Shown here in pieces: positions 24,270 to 35,033 of a DNA stretch of 64,000 nucleotides. The position numbers and the translations under genes were made by a program. How positions within the stretch are numbered: the first letter of the stretch is position 1; each line of letters opens with the position of its first letter. This DNA comes from Mantis religiosa (taxonomy: Eukaryota; Arthropoda; Insecta; Mantodea; Mantidae): the NCBI GenBank assembly GCA_030765055.1, contig JAUKNK010000059.1:210001-274000 (forward strand), written 5' to 3'. The notes beneath the pieces are model-generated. The model saw nothing but the letters and a program-made list of their open reading frames with translations. It made no database searches and was not told the origin of the DNA.

Positions 24270-24739
24270 TGTCACCCGAACGTCGGATCACCCTATAGAG
24301 TGGGCAAGCGGGAGACGGCCGGCGTTCGCCCCGACCCCTCGTTTGTCTTACAGCGTTAAAGAGGGATGGCTGGGACAAAAAACGGTCAAAGCACCGTCTC
24401 TTTCTGTTCCACCTGTGTTCTCGAACTTACGGGATATTTCATCTAATCGAGAACCTTCCAGATCGGCAAGCGGACCCTATATAAGCAACACGTCGTGCAA
24501 GAGGAGTCAGTCAGTGCTTGACGAGCTAGTGTAAACCGACGAGAAGACTGCTTGCGTCGGAGGAGTTTACGTAATCGCGAGTGCAAGTGGAACTTTAACG
24601 GACGACCTGGTGAATCGTAATTGTGTGCATTACGTAATTCTGTGTAATTAGCAAGTATTTAACTGTAAGTCGGTGGAAATAAAGAACATTTTTGAGTGGT
24701 AAAATTGGACTTTTCATTTCACTTGCACACAAAGTCACA
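24270..24739 (+). repeat. 3' LTR of the Gypsy element
   Basis: Starts TGTCAC, ends GTCACA, with the same TATA box and AATAAA as the 5' LTR, and numerous single-base differences from it. Confidence 0.93.
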
Positions 24740-25267
24740 ATATGCACACAAAACAAAATGCTTCAAATTAGGTGCGTTCTACGAAAGAAGGTGTCTGCCA
24801 CAGTGAAACTAAATGGTGACATTTCAACGATTTATGAACGCAGTTTCTATTTCAGTAATGCAGTATTACTCTGTGTAATGCAATATCAACCAGTTTTTTG
24901 TATCATTAAAATACTTAACTAATATGTAACACATGAATGTGTATTTATGAAGCAGTTTTACACCATGAATCTCATGTAACAATGTTACGCATTGTACACA
25001 GAAATTTAAGTCTTGCAGTAACAAAATCGCTTCTCTCAAAAATTAATTTGCGGTCATCATTGCTTCTCATATATATCTCCCATTCTTTTCACAATAATAT
25101 GCATAGAGGATACAGCATCAGTATATTCACTCTTGTCATGTAAATAAAAAATTGTTCTACGTGAAACACCCTTTTTAAAATTGTCTAAGTTGGTAGAACA
25201 TTTATTAGCTGCCCGATGTTACACTGGAGATCTATATGTGGACACTTCTCCTAATTTGGTAAACTTT

Positions 25268-26800
25268 TTGCGCTACGCTCTTGCTCCACTCTTGCTCTGC
25301 TCTTGCTCCGTTTGCTTACTCTTGCTCCGCTCTTGCTCTGCTCTTGCTCTGCTCCACTCTTGCTCCGATCGTTCAACACTCTTGCTCCGCTCTGCTCCGC
25401 ACTATCTCCGCTCTTGTTCCGCTCTTTCTCGCTTTTGCTCCGCACTTGCTCCCTTCTTGCTCCCATCTTGCTCCGCCCTTGCTCCGCTCTTGCTCCACTC
25501 TTTCTCCGCTTTTGCTCCGCTGTTGATCCGCTCTTGCTCTGATCTTGCTCCGCTCCTGCTCCGCTCCTGCTCCGCTCTTGCTATGCTCTTGCTATGCTCT
25601 TGCTATGCTCTTGCTCTGCTCCGCACTTCTCCGCAATTCTCCGCACTTCTCCGCTCTGCTCTGCTCTGCTCCACTCTGCTCGGATCTGCTTGCTTCTGCA
25701 CCGCTCTGCTCCGCTCTTGCTCTTGCTCTGCTCTGCTCTTGCTGTTATCTTACTCTGCGCTTGATCTGCGCTTGCTCTGCTCTTTCTCCGCCCTAGTTCT
25801 ACCATTGCTCTGACCTTGCTCGGCTCTTGCTCTGCTCCGCTATGCTCCGCTCTGCACCGCTCTGCTCCGATATGCTCATGCTCTGCTCCGCTCTTGCTCC
25901 CCTTTTGCTTGCTCTTGTTCTGCTCTTGCTCTGCTCTTGCTCTGCTATTGTTCTGCTTTTGCTCTGCTCTTGTTCTGCTCTTGCTCTGCTCTTGCTCTGC
26001 TACGCTATTGCTCCGCTCTGCTCTGCTCCGCCCTTGCTCCCATCCTGCTACGCTCTTGCTCCGCTCTTGCTCCACTCCTGCTCCACTCTTGCTCCACTCT
26101 TGTTTCGCTCTTTCTCCACTCTGCTCCGCTCTGCACTGCTATGCTCTTGCTCTGCTCTTACTCTGTGCTTGCTCTGCTCTTTCCCTGCCCTTGTTCTGAC
26201 TATGCTCTGCCCTTGCTCTGCACCTGCCCTGCTCCGTTGTGCTACGCTCTGCTCTTCTCTCCACCGCTCTGCTCCGATATGCTCCGCTCTGCTCCGCTCT
26301 TGCTGTTGCTCTGCTAAGCCCTTGCTCCGCTCTTGTTCAGCCCTGCTCCGCTGTTGCTCTGCTCTTACTCCGTTCTTTCTCCGCTCTTACTCCGCCCTTG
26401 CTCCGCACTTGCTCCGCTCTTTCTCCGCTCTGCTCCACTCTTGCTCATGCTCTTCTTTGCTCTTGCTCTGCTCTTGCTCTGCCCTTGCACTGCCCTTGAT
26501 CTACTCTTGCTGCCCCCTTTTTCTGCCCTTGCTCTTCCCCTGCTCTGCCCTAGTTCTGCTCCGCTCTGCAGTGCTCTGCTCCGCTCTTGCTCTTGCTCTG
26601 CTCTCTCTTGCTCCGCTCTGGCTTGTTCTTGCCCTGCTCTTGCTCTGTTCTTGCTCTGCTCCACTCTGCTCCGCTCTTGCTCCACTCTTGCTCGTCTCTT
26701 GCTCCACTCTGCTCCGCTCTGTCCGCTTTGCTGCGCGCTTGCAACGCCCTTGCTCCGAACTTGCTCCGCTCTTGCTCCGCTCTTGCTCCGCTCATCATCA
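25268..26800. repeat. 11-bp minisatellite, unit copy 1 (about 1.5 kb)
   Basis: Tandem repeats of GCTCTTGCTCC and close variants, mixed with shorter GCTCTGCTCC-like units. The pyrimidine-rich strand is plus. An 11-bp unit gives an 11-residue peptide period in every frame, which explains the long overlapping open frames on both strands (rich in Leu, Cys and Ser on plus; Ser, Arg, Glu and Gln on minus). No coding role is supported. Confidence 0.95.
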
Positions 26801-26878
26801 TTATATACCACTTTTACTTTTATTTCTAGTATTCCACTCATTCTTAAAAGATGTACAATGTCAGCTGTAGCTAGGACC

Positions 26879-27406
26879 TTCCCGTAGGGGAAGGGATCCG
26901 TCCCTTTTAGCTGCCAAAGTGCGGGCGCTACGGACCCCTAGCACTCGTGGTACCTCTGACGTTACTAGAGGAACCTCGGGCCGAACATAACGAGCCCCTC
27001 CCGAATGGGAGTTGTTCGGATTGGGTTGGTCTCGAGGGGGCAGTGGTTCCCGTTAGCCCACGGGAACAAATGGGTACCTCCGGCCAGGTCGCCAGGGCCT
27101 GTCGGAGGGGGTTGCGGGAAGCCATTAAGTATCCCGGGTACTAGCCTGCATAGCTAGTAGAAGGTGTGCTAGATCACCAGGCGGCCCCACCGAGGTCATA
27201 TCGGTAGTCTGCACATTGATGTAGGCGCGCGTAAGTGGCGTATCCACTTCCATCCCGTCTTGAGTACAAGCGGGGGGGCTTTTTAGACTCAAGGTATTGC
27301 CCTATGGAAAGAGCCCCGGAGTATTTATTGCTCCCGGGTAGAAGGAGGCCCGGGTCTTGTTCCTACGGGATCAAGGCTAATGGGAGGTGGACCTCTGTCT
27401 TAAACT
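26879..27406 (+). mobile_element. GC-rich retroposon of unknown class, copy 1
   Basis: A 528-bp GC-rich block flanked by TGTAGCTAGGACC at 26866-26878 and 27407-27419. The homologous site at the unit 2/3 junction has this 13-mer once (35021-35033), so it is a true insertion with a 13-bp target-site duplication. It has no protein-coding frame of note, no poly(A) tail, no LTR-like ends and no clear Pol III boxes. A second full copy lies at 48100-48640 and a scrap at 39851-39945. The duplication length suggests LINE-type mobilisation. Confidence 0.85.
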
Positions 27407-27419
27407 TGTAGCTAGGACC

Positions 27420-28465
27420 TAAAGACAGTGAGGCTTGATCTCAAATTAGTAAAGCTTCACAATAAGAGGTTATTAATCCTCTATAGCACCTCATATATCG
27501 CAGCAAAATTTGGACAAATGGGTTTAGAAAAATGACAAGTTAAAGTGAGATTTGCACAGCATTATTGTATTATTCTGTAGTACATCTGTTATCAACATGT
27601 ACTTGCCACCGTTTATGAGTAGTATTGGTACAGAATTTCTGTAATGCTAACAATTTTAAGGGTGATATAACTTTACTAGCATGACCCACAGAAGTGTTAC
27701 ATGTGACATGAAACCGACACTGTTAAGCATCCTCTCATTGTTCTAAGTTAGGTTGAAAGCATTAATCTTCAGCATTGGAAAAAGATGCTTATTCTAATAT
27801 ATGAGCCATCTGTTACATGCATTGATGCGAAGCCCCATAATAGTTTTGAAAAGTAAATAAAACTGCGTATTATTTCGCTATATAATGCATTTCCAGTTTC
27901 TTTCTAGTGAACACATAGGGGAGCTATGGACTGCCAAAAGAAATAATGGTTAGATGTGTCAGCAATTAAATTATTTTCTGTTAACACCAGTTATGCAAAA
28001 TTTGCTCAGAATGAGAACTTCAGAGGCCATTGCAAGGAAACGTAGTATATGCATGTAATTTGTCTTGGAAATAGCTAAATCATATTGTATTTTAATCAAA
28101 CTTTTTTGCGCATTTCTAAGGATTTCAAATTTTTTGAAACTCCTTTCGTCATATAAAGCGTAGTTTCAGGTTGGAGCATTTTCTTGAAAATTAGTGTTGT
28201 AACCTTTGAAGAATTTAAATACCAAATTCGGTAATTCACCGATATTCGGAGGCCCTCACAACGTGCAAATATTTCTGGTGAGATCCGGGCGTTGAACTTT
28301 TGGTTGAAATATAACAATTCTCTTATTTACTATATGGGCTAGAGAAATTTAAAAGAGAACACACACAAACAAAAACAAGTTTCGTAATTTTAAAGGAGTA
28401 TGTAGACTAGTGAGCAAGCATATGTTAAGGTCCGATATGATTTACGTCGGATGTTAAATCAAAAA
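27420..28465. other. Start of the large unit, no recognisable gene
   Basis: AT-rich sequence shared with 35034-36081. A minus-strand frame of about 73 codons (SPEIFARCEGLRISVNYRIW) is kept in copies 2 and 3 and partly in copy 1 (17178-17324). With only recent copies to compare, this is weak evidence for coding. Confidence 0.4.
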
Positions 28466-28774
28466 TAAATGAATGAATGAATAAATGAATGAAAGAATGA
28501 ATGAAAGAATGGATGAATGGATGAATGAATGGATGAATGAATGGATAGATGGATGGATGGATGGATGGATGGATGGATGGATGGATGGATGGATGGATGG
28601 ATGGATGGATGGATGGATGAATGAATGAATGACTGAATGAATGGATGGATGAACGTATGGATGAATGGATGCACGGATGAGTTGATGAGTGGATGGATGA
28701 ATGAATAAATGAATGAATGAATGAATGAATGAATGAATGAATGAATGAATGAATGAATGAATGAGTGAGTGGAT
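28466..28774. repeat. Tetranucleotide microsatellite of unit copy 2
   Basis: Same site as the 1.13-kb array of copy 1, but about 310 bp long and made of AATG and GGAT repeats with almost no AATA. Confidence 0.95.
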
Positions 28775-31056
28775 AATGTACCAAAGCCAAATTTAAGGAT
28801 ACCTATGACTGAATATTTGAAATCCTAAACTAATAGCGCTAGCTTTTTAAGATTTATACAACAGGTGTAACTTAGTGCAAGTATGATTCAGCCCAATTTT
28901 AGTCAATTTCACTTTGATAGTGTGGAACATATGTTCAAATTTATTTATTTTTGGCTACGTCACTGAAAAGCCCCTTGCGACAAAATAATATAAATTTTGG
29001 TCTAATATTTTAACAGCAGGTTTCCAATATATCTATTTTTTAAAATTTATCCTAGTATTCTCTGTGTGAGCGATAACTCTAGGCTCCAGAAATGTTTGAA
29101 ACTATGAGTAAGACCTTTTTGCCCAAGATTCAAATTTTATTGTGTTTTGAAGCAAAGAAAGTGTTTTCAAATGCAGCTCACCATAAAACCCAGGGTAATT
29201 TCTGTTTACTGGGACTCTACGAAGGTGTGTATAGTAAAGTTCATTAGCCTAACAGCAAAACTGCGACGCGAGGAACGTCATAAATGATGAAAAATTCTGA
29301 AATTTTCAATTGCGAGAATACAAGGATAAAGAATTGGAATTCATGTTTAACACTAGCATTCATATAAATTCGAAACATAATTACAGCATCATAAATGGCT
29401 TACGGATGCTATCTAAGCATTCTTTGAATTCACGAAGGATTACAGTATTTTATAAAATAAAAAAGTACGTGGTTGTTTGAAAATATTCATGTAATTTCAG
29501 TCATATATATCCTTAAAAATCGTCTATACCTATTTCTGATAATCAGTAATATACACTAACTACAGATTACGAAATTAGATAATTTAGTCTTAAACGGGAA
29601 CCAAGCATCTTGAAGGATTTCGCTTTACTTTTATTTTATTTTCGCTTTATATGATGATTAAACAAGAATATAAAAGATCTCTTGCGGTATTCCAATTCAC
29701 AATTCCTAAGTTTGAAATACAAAGTTACATCTTCCCGTGGTTTAGCTCATACTAAATCTGCTTTCGATATCGCAACTTTTATATAATATTAAATGGTTTA
29801 TGTGAATAGAAACTGTTGCAAAACACTCACCTCGCATCCGTCCAAATTATTTGATGTCTATATCCAACTTAGTTCAAAGGTAGCTGGTTTAAATTTCGAA
29901 TTTCCTACCTGAAATTCTCAAGTCTATTCTCTATCACTTAAATTTAACTTTATTTGTAACGTTACTATGCAACATAATAATACCTATGCAATGAGTATTA
30001 AATAAATGGATGTATATATGTTTCTTAACGGTTGCTAAGGCTTATTTCACAAAGAATACTACTACTCAGTTACAAAGTTCCAAGGAAATTACTTAGCAGC
30101 TTTGCAAGGACATGTTGCTGTAGGCGATTAAAAACATTAATTTTGTTTTCCAGTTTTTGTCGAATTTTTACAACGCAATAAAACACGTCATACGTGGACT
30201 CGCATGCCAGTCGCTATTCACTCTTGCACAAACTAATCTTATAGTTCCTTGTGCTTTACGTAAATCGAATTTCCTCTGTAATATTAAACAAAATGTTTTG
30301 CTAAAGCTTCTTTGTAATTAAATGAATTAGCTATGTGGCATCACTTTTAAGTGTTTTGAGTTATAGCTAGTATAGTTCTATGGATTATTTTTACTTGATT
30401 CATTTGAATTACTCATGTTATTGGTGTAGCCAGATCCACGGCAAGAGGGCGACCGAGATGGAATATGTATCTGTCTCTCTCTCTTTCTCTCTCTCTCACC
30501 GAATCCACCTATCAGTATCATACAGATGCTGAGATGTACAGCGATAGAGATGCTGACATATAAGTTCGCTTAATATTTCAGCATGTGTGTGAGAACATAC
30601 ACAATGATTATTGCCTAATCTGAACCTCAAAACCTTGAGCATTTTAACAGCCATTTTACAAAAATGTTGTATTTCTAAGCGTTTACTTAGCAAAGTTTCA
30701 GTGCCTATGTGTCTATTTTGTACATTTTTATTGCCTTTTTGTCTGTCTAATTCACACACTTTTAGTGTCTATAAGTCCGGGTTCAAAGGGGCGTGGTTTT
30801 TGAGATTGAAGCGCGTGATTTAGCTATGAATTTATTTACTAAAGCGGAGTACTAAGTTTTATGTAGCTTTAATGCTTCTTCTTTCTTATTAAAATTGTGT
30901 TTGTGTCTGTAAATGTTAAACAGGAGAACAGTTCACTTACATAGCTATGATTCATATGCACACCAGACAAAATGCTTCAAATTAGGTGCGTTCTACGGAA
31001 GAAGGTGTCTGCGACAGTGAAACAAAATAGTGACATTTCAACGATTTTGGAACATA

Positions 31057-32391
31057 CGAGGGCTATCCAGAAAGTAGATTACGTTTTGGAATAAAAAGTA
31101 AACAAAGTATAGGAAACAAATTTTATTATATACAGATAAAAGCCACATTCAAATACTACTTTTCGACATAGTCACCATTCAATTTAAGGCATTTATCGTA
31201 GCGATGTACGAGCTTGGAAATTCCTTCGTCGAAAAATTCGGCCGCCTCCGCCTTCAACCACTTCGTTACCTCTTCTTGCAGCTGTGCGTCGTCATCAAAA
31301 CGCTGCATAGCCAGCCACTTCTTCATTGCTGGGAATAGGTGGAAGTCGCTCGGTGCCAGGTCGGGACTGTACGGCGGATGAGGAAACAACTCCCACTTAA
31401 GAGATTCAAGAACTTCACGAGTGACATTTGCCGTGTGGGGCCGGGCGTTTTCGTGAATCAAAAAGACCTTAGAGCTCAACATTCCTCTGCGCTTGTGTTG
31501 AATGGCTCTTCTGAGTTTTTGGACAGTTTGGCAATACCTTTGAGAGTTTATTGTAGTGCCTCTTTCCAGGAAGTCCACCAAAATCACACCTTTTCTGTCC
31601 CAAAAAACAGTCGCCATCATCTTCCTTGCCGACATTGTTTGCATGCATTTCTTGGGTTTTTGGGGAGAACTTGTGTGCCCCCACTGCATTGATTGCAATT
31701 TCGTTTCACAGTTCACGTGTTTCGCCCATGTTTCGTCACCAGTAACGATGCGATCGAGTAAAGAGTCCCCATCCTTATGGTAAACGTCCAAAAAGTTCAA
31801 CGCTGCAGCCATTCGCTGATTTTTGTGGTCCTCTGTCAAGATTTTTGGAATCCATCTTGCGCAAAACTTGTGGTAACCAAGCTTTTCGCTGATGATTTCG
31901 TGCAACAAACTTCGCGAAATTTGTAAAAAACTCAGAGAAAGTTCCGTTATTTTGAACCTTCGATTTTCACGGACTTAAGCATCGAATTTTTCGACAAGTT
32001 CGGCAGTCACTATGCTGGGTCTCCCACTTCGATCTTCGTCGTGATCATTGGTTCGGCCATTTTTAAATCTGATGACCCACTGACGCACTCCACCTTCAGT
32101 GCTAATGTTGTCCCCATACACTTCACAAAGCTGCCGATAGATTTCTATCGGTTTACAGTTTTTTGCAGTCAGAAACCTTAATACTGCACGCACCTCGCAG
32201 CTCGCGGGATTTTCAATTAACGCAGACATTTCAAACCGTCACAGTATCTGAACGGAGCACAGCACGAACCTCTCACTAGCACGGCTAGACGCCGACTGAG
32301 CTGCGCAACGCTCTGACCCCAAGAGGGCCGCGCTAGCCCCGCCCCTAGCGGAAACAGACGAAAACGTTGTCTACTTTCTGGATAGCCCTCG
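31057..32391 (-). mobile_element. mariner transposon, full length
   Basis: A 1335-bp element with terminal inverted repeats of about 30 bp (CGAGGGCTATCCAGAAAGTA at both ends) flanked by TA at 31055-31056 and 32392-32393. The empty site in unit copy 3 (near 38570) has a single TA between AACA and GTTT. It is the only insertion in the body of unit copy 2. Confidence 0.95.
31156..32229 (-). pseudogene. mariner transposase with one stop and altered catalytic residue
   Basis: From the ATG at 32229 to the stop at 31156 is 357 codons plus stop, near the normal length for a mariner transposase. Landmarks: helix-turn-helix (KPIEIYRQLCEVYG, then GGVRQWVIRFK), VTGDETW (first Asp), CARWIPKILTEDHK, HENARPH and YSPDLAPSDFHLF (last Asp). 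The last two sites are 34 residues apart (DD34D spacing). The second catalytic Asp is replaced by Glu (HEN for HDN), and an in-frame TAA at about 31974 interrupts the frame after EKFDA. The protein would cut and paste the element; this copy is presumably inactive. Confidence 0.92.
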
Positions 32392-32819
32392 TAGTTTCTA
32401 TTTTAGTAATGCAATATTACTGTGTGTAATGCAATTTCAACCAGTTTTTTTGTATCATTAAAATACTTAACTAATATGTAACATATGAATGTGTATTTAT
32501 GAAGCAGTTTTACACCATGAATCTCATGTAATAATGTTACGCATTGTGCGCAGAAATTTAAGTCTTGCAGTAACAAAATGGCTTCTCTCAAAAATAAATT
32601 TGCGATCATTGCTTCTCAAATATTTCTCCCATTCTTTTTACAATAATATGCATAGAGGATACAGCATCCGTATATTCACTCTTGTCATATAAATAAAAAA
32701 TTGTTCTTCGTGAAACAACCTTTTCAAAATTGTCTAAGTTAGTAGAACATTTATTAGCTGCCCGATGTTTCACTGGAGATCTATATGTGGACACTTCTCC
32801 TAATTTGGTAAACTTTTTG

Positions 32820-34950
32820 CGCTACGCTCTTGCTCTGCTCTGCACTTGTTCCACTCGTGCTCCGCTCTTGCTCCGCTCTTGCTCTGCTCTTGCTATGCTC
32901 TTACTGTGCTCTTGATCCCCTCTTGATCCGCTCTTGATCCGCTCTTGATCCGCTCTTACTCTGCTCTTGGTATGATCTTGCTATGCTCTTGCTCTACTCT
33001 TGCGCCGCTCTTGATCCGCTCTTGCTCTGCTCTCGCTAAGCTCTTGCTCTGCTCTTGCGCCGCCCTTGATCTGCTCTTGCTCCGCTCTTGCTCTGCTCTT
33101 GCGACGCTCTTGCTCCGCTCTTGCTCCGCTCATGCGCCGCTCTTGCTCCGCTCTTGCTCCGCTCTTGCTATGCTCTTGCTCTGCTCTTGCTATGCTCTTG
33201 CTCTACTCTTGCGCCGCTCTTGATCCGCTCTTGCTCTGCTCTCGCTAAGCTCTTGCTCTGCTCTTGCGCCGCCCTTGATCTGCTCTTGCTCCGCTCTTGC
33301 TCTGCTCTTGCGACGCTCTTGCTTCGCTCTTGCTCCGCTCTTGCGCAGCTCTTGCTCCGCTCTTGATACCCTCTTGATCCGCTCTTGATCCGCTCTTGAT
33401 CCGCTCTTACTCTGCTCTTGCTCTGCTCTTGCTATGCTCTTGCTCTACTCTTGCGCCGCTCTTGATCCGCTCTTGCTCTGCTCTCGCTAAGCTCTTGCTC
33501 TGCTCTTGCGCTGCCCTTGATCTGCTCTTGCTCCGCTCTTGCTCTGCTCTTGCGACGCTCTTGCTCCGCTCTTGCTCCGCTCTTGCGCCGCTCTTGCTCC
33601 GCTCCTGCTCCGCTCTTGCTCCGCTCCTGATCCGCTCTTGCTCCGCTCTTGCTCCGCTCTTGCTCTGCTCTTGCGCCGCTCTTGCTATGCTCTTGCTATG
33701 CTCTTGCTCTGCTCCGCGCTTCTCCGCTCTTTCTCCACTCTGCTCCGCGCAGCACTGCTCTGCTCCACTCTGCTCGGCTCTGCTCGGCTCTGCACCACTC
33801 TGCTCCGCTCTTGTTGTTGCTCTGCCCTGCTCTTCCTCTGTTCTTACTCTGCACTTGATCTGCGCTTGCTCTGCTCTATCTCCGCCCTAGTTCTACCACT
33901 GCTCTGACCTTGCCCTGCTCTTGCTCTGCTCCGCTCTGCTCCACTCTGCACCACTCTGCTCCGATATGTTCATGCTCTGCTCCGTCCTTGCTCCGCTTTT
34001 GCTTGCTCTTGTCCTGCTCTTGCTCTGCACTTGCTCTGCTCTTGTTCTGCTCTTGCTCTGCTCTTGCTCCACTCTTGCTCTGCTCTTGCTCCACTCTTGC
34101 TTCGCTCTTTGTCCGCTCTGCTGCGCTCTGCACTGCTATGCTCTTGCTCTGCTGTTACTCTGCGCTTGCTCTGTGCCTGCTCTGCTCTTGCTCGGCCCTT
34201 GTTCTGCCCTTGCTCTGCTCTTGCTCCGCCCTTGTTCTGCACATGCTCTGCCATTGCTCTGCTCCGGTCTGCTACACTCTGCTCCACTCCGCAGCGATCT
34301 GCTCCGATCTGTTCCGCCCTTAGTCTTACTCTGCTCTGCCCTTGCTCCACTCTTGCTCCGCTCTGTTCCGCCCTTGCTCCGAACTTTCTCCGTTTTTCTC
34401 CGCTCTTGCTCCGCTCTTGCTCCGCCCTTGCTCCGCTCTTGCTCCGCTCTGCACTGCTCTGCTCCGCTCTGCTCCGCTCTTGCTCCGCTCTGAACTGCTC
34501 TGCTCCGCTCTGCACTGCTCTGCTCTGCTCTTGCTCCGCCCTTGCTCCGCTCTGCACTGCTCTGCTCCGCTCTTGCTCCGCTGTTTCTCCGCTCTGCTCC
34601 ACTCTACACTGCTCTGCTCCGCTCTGCTCCGCTCTTGCTCTTGCTCTGCTTTGCTCTTGCTCTGCTCTGCTGTTGCTCTGCCCTTGCACTGCCCCTGCTC
34701 TGCTCTTGCTGCGTCCTTGTTCTGCCCTTGCTGTGCCCCTGCTCTGCCCTAGCTCTGCTCCGATCTGCACTGCTCGGCTCCGCTCTTGCTCTTGCTCTGC
34801 TCTCTCTACTCCGCTCTTGCTCCGCTCTGGCTTGCTCTTGCCCTGCTCTTGCTCTGCTCTTGCTCTGCTCCACTCTTGCTCCACACTTGCTCGTCTCTTG
34901 CTCCGCTCTGCTCCGCTCTCTCCGCTCTGCTCCGCTCTTGTTCCGCTCAT
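32820..34950. repeat. 11-bp minisatellite, unit copy 2 (about 2.1 kb)
   Basis: Same repeat type and position as in unit copy 1 but longer. It contains a higher-order structure: TGCGCCGCTCTTGATCCGCT recurs at 33001, 33210 and 33452, spacings of 209 and 242 bp, exactly 19 and 22 repeat units. The long minus-strand frame of 328 codons is a by-product of the repeat. Confidence 0.95.
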
Positions 34951-35033
34951 CATCATTATATACCACTTTTACTTTTATTTCTAGTATTCCACTTATTCTT
35001 AAAAGATGTACAATGTCAGCTGTAGCTAGGACC

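Larger units (their letters stand above)
20575..24739 (+). mobile_element. Ty3/Gypsy LTR retrotransposon, internally deleted
   Basis: A 4165-bp element with two LTRs of 468 and 470 bp, a primer-binding site, a gag-protease part, an integrase part and a polypurine tract, flanked by ATAT at 20571-20574 and 24740-24743. The homologous empty sites in unit copies 2 (about 30955) and 3 (about 38466) have a single ATAT, so the boundaries are exact. Reverse transcriptase and nearly all RNase H are gone, and the remaining frames carry stops and frameshifts. The LTRs differ at roughly two to three dozen positions by eye, so the insertion is not recent. Confidence 0.92.
27420..35033. repeat. Large tandem unit, copy 2 (complete, with mariner inserted)
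   Basis: The only copy with both ends. It starts TAAAGACAGTGAGGCTTGAT and ends TGTAGCTAGGACC, where copy 3 starts at once. Length is 7614 bp with the mariner and about 6.28 kb without it. It contains tetranucleotide array, unique sequence and an 11-bp minisatellite. No long protein-coding frame is shared among the copies apart from one of about 70 codons near the start (minus, 28096-28317). Confidence 0.9.

Noticed and set aside
21638..24378. Minus-strand frames across the Gypsy element (up to 178 codons)
   Set aside because: Shadows of gag, protease and integrase in GC-richer retroelement sequence.
25827..26870. Long Leu/Cys/Ser-rich frames (up to 347 codons) and opposing Ser/Arg/Glu-rich frames
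   Set aside because: Products of the 11-bp minisatellite. All frames are open, and there is no start context, domain or conservation.
26928..27144. 65-codon frames on both strands in the GC-rich retroposon
   Set aside because: Not preserved in the second copy at 48100-48640; probably chance frames.
28096..28317. 73-codon minus-strand frame conserved in unit copies 2 and 3 (35710-35931) and partly in copy 1
   Set aside because: Similarity reflects the young unit copies; substitutions do not favour silent sites by eye and no domain is recognised.
30496..30823. Short frames of 70 and 87 codons in the unit body
   Set aside because: Opposite-strand frames over the same bases; the plus frame is shared only with recent unit copies and is broken in copy 3.
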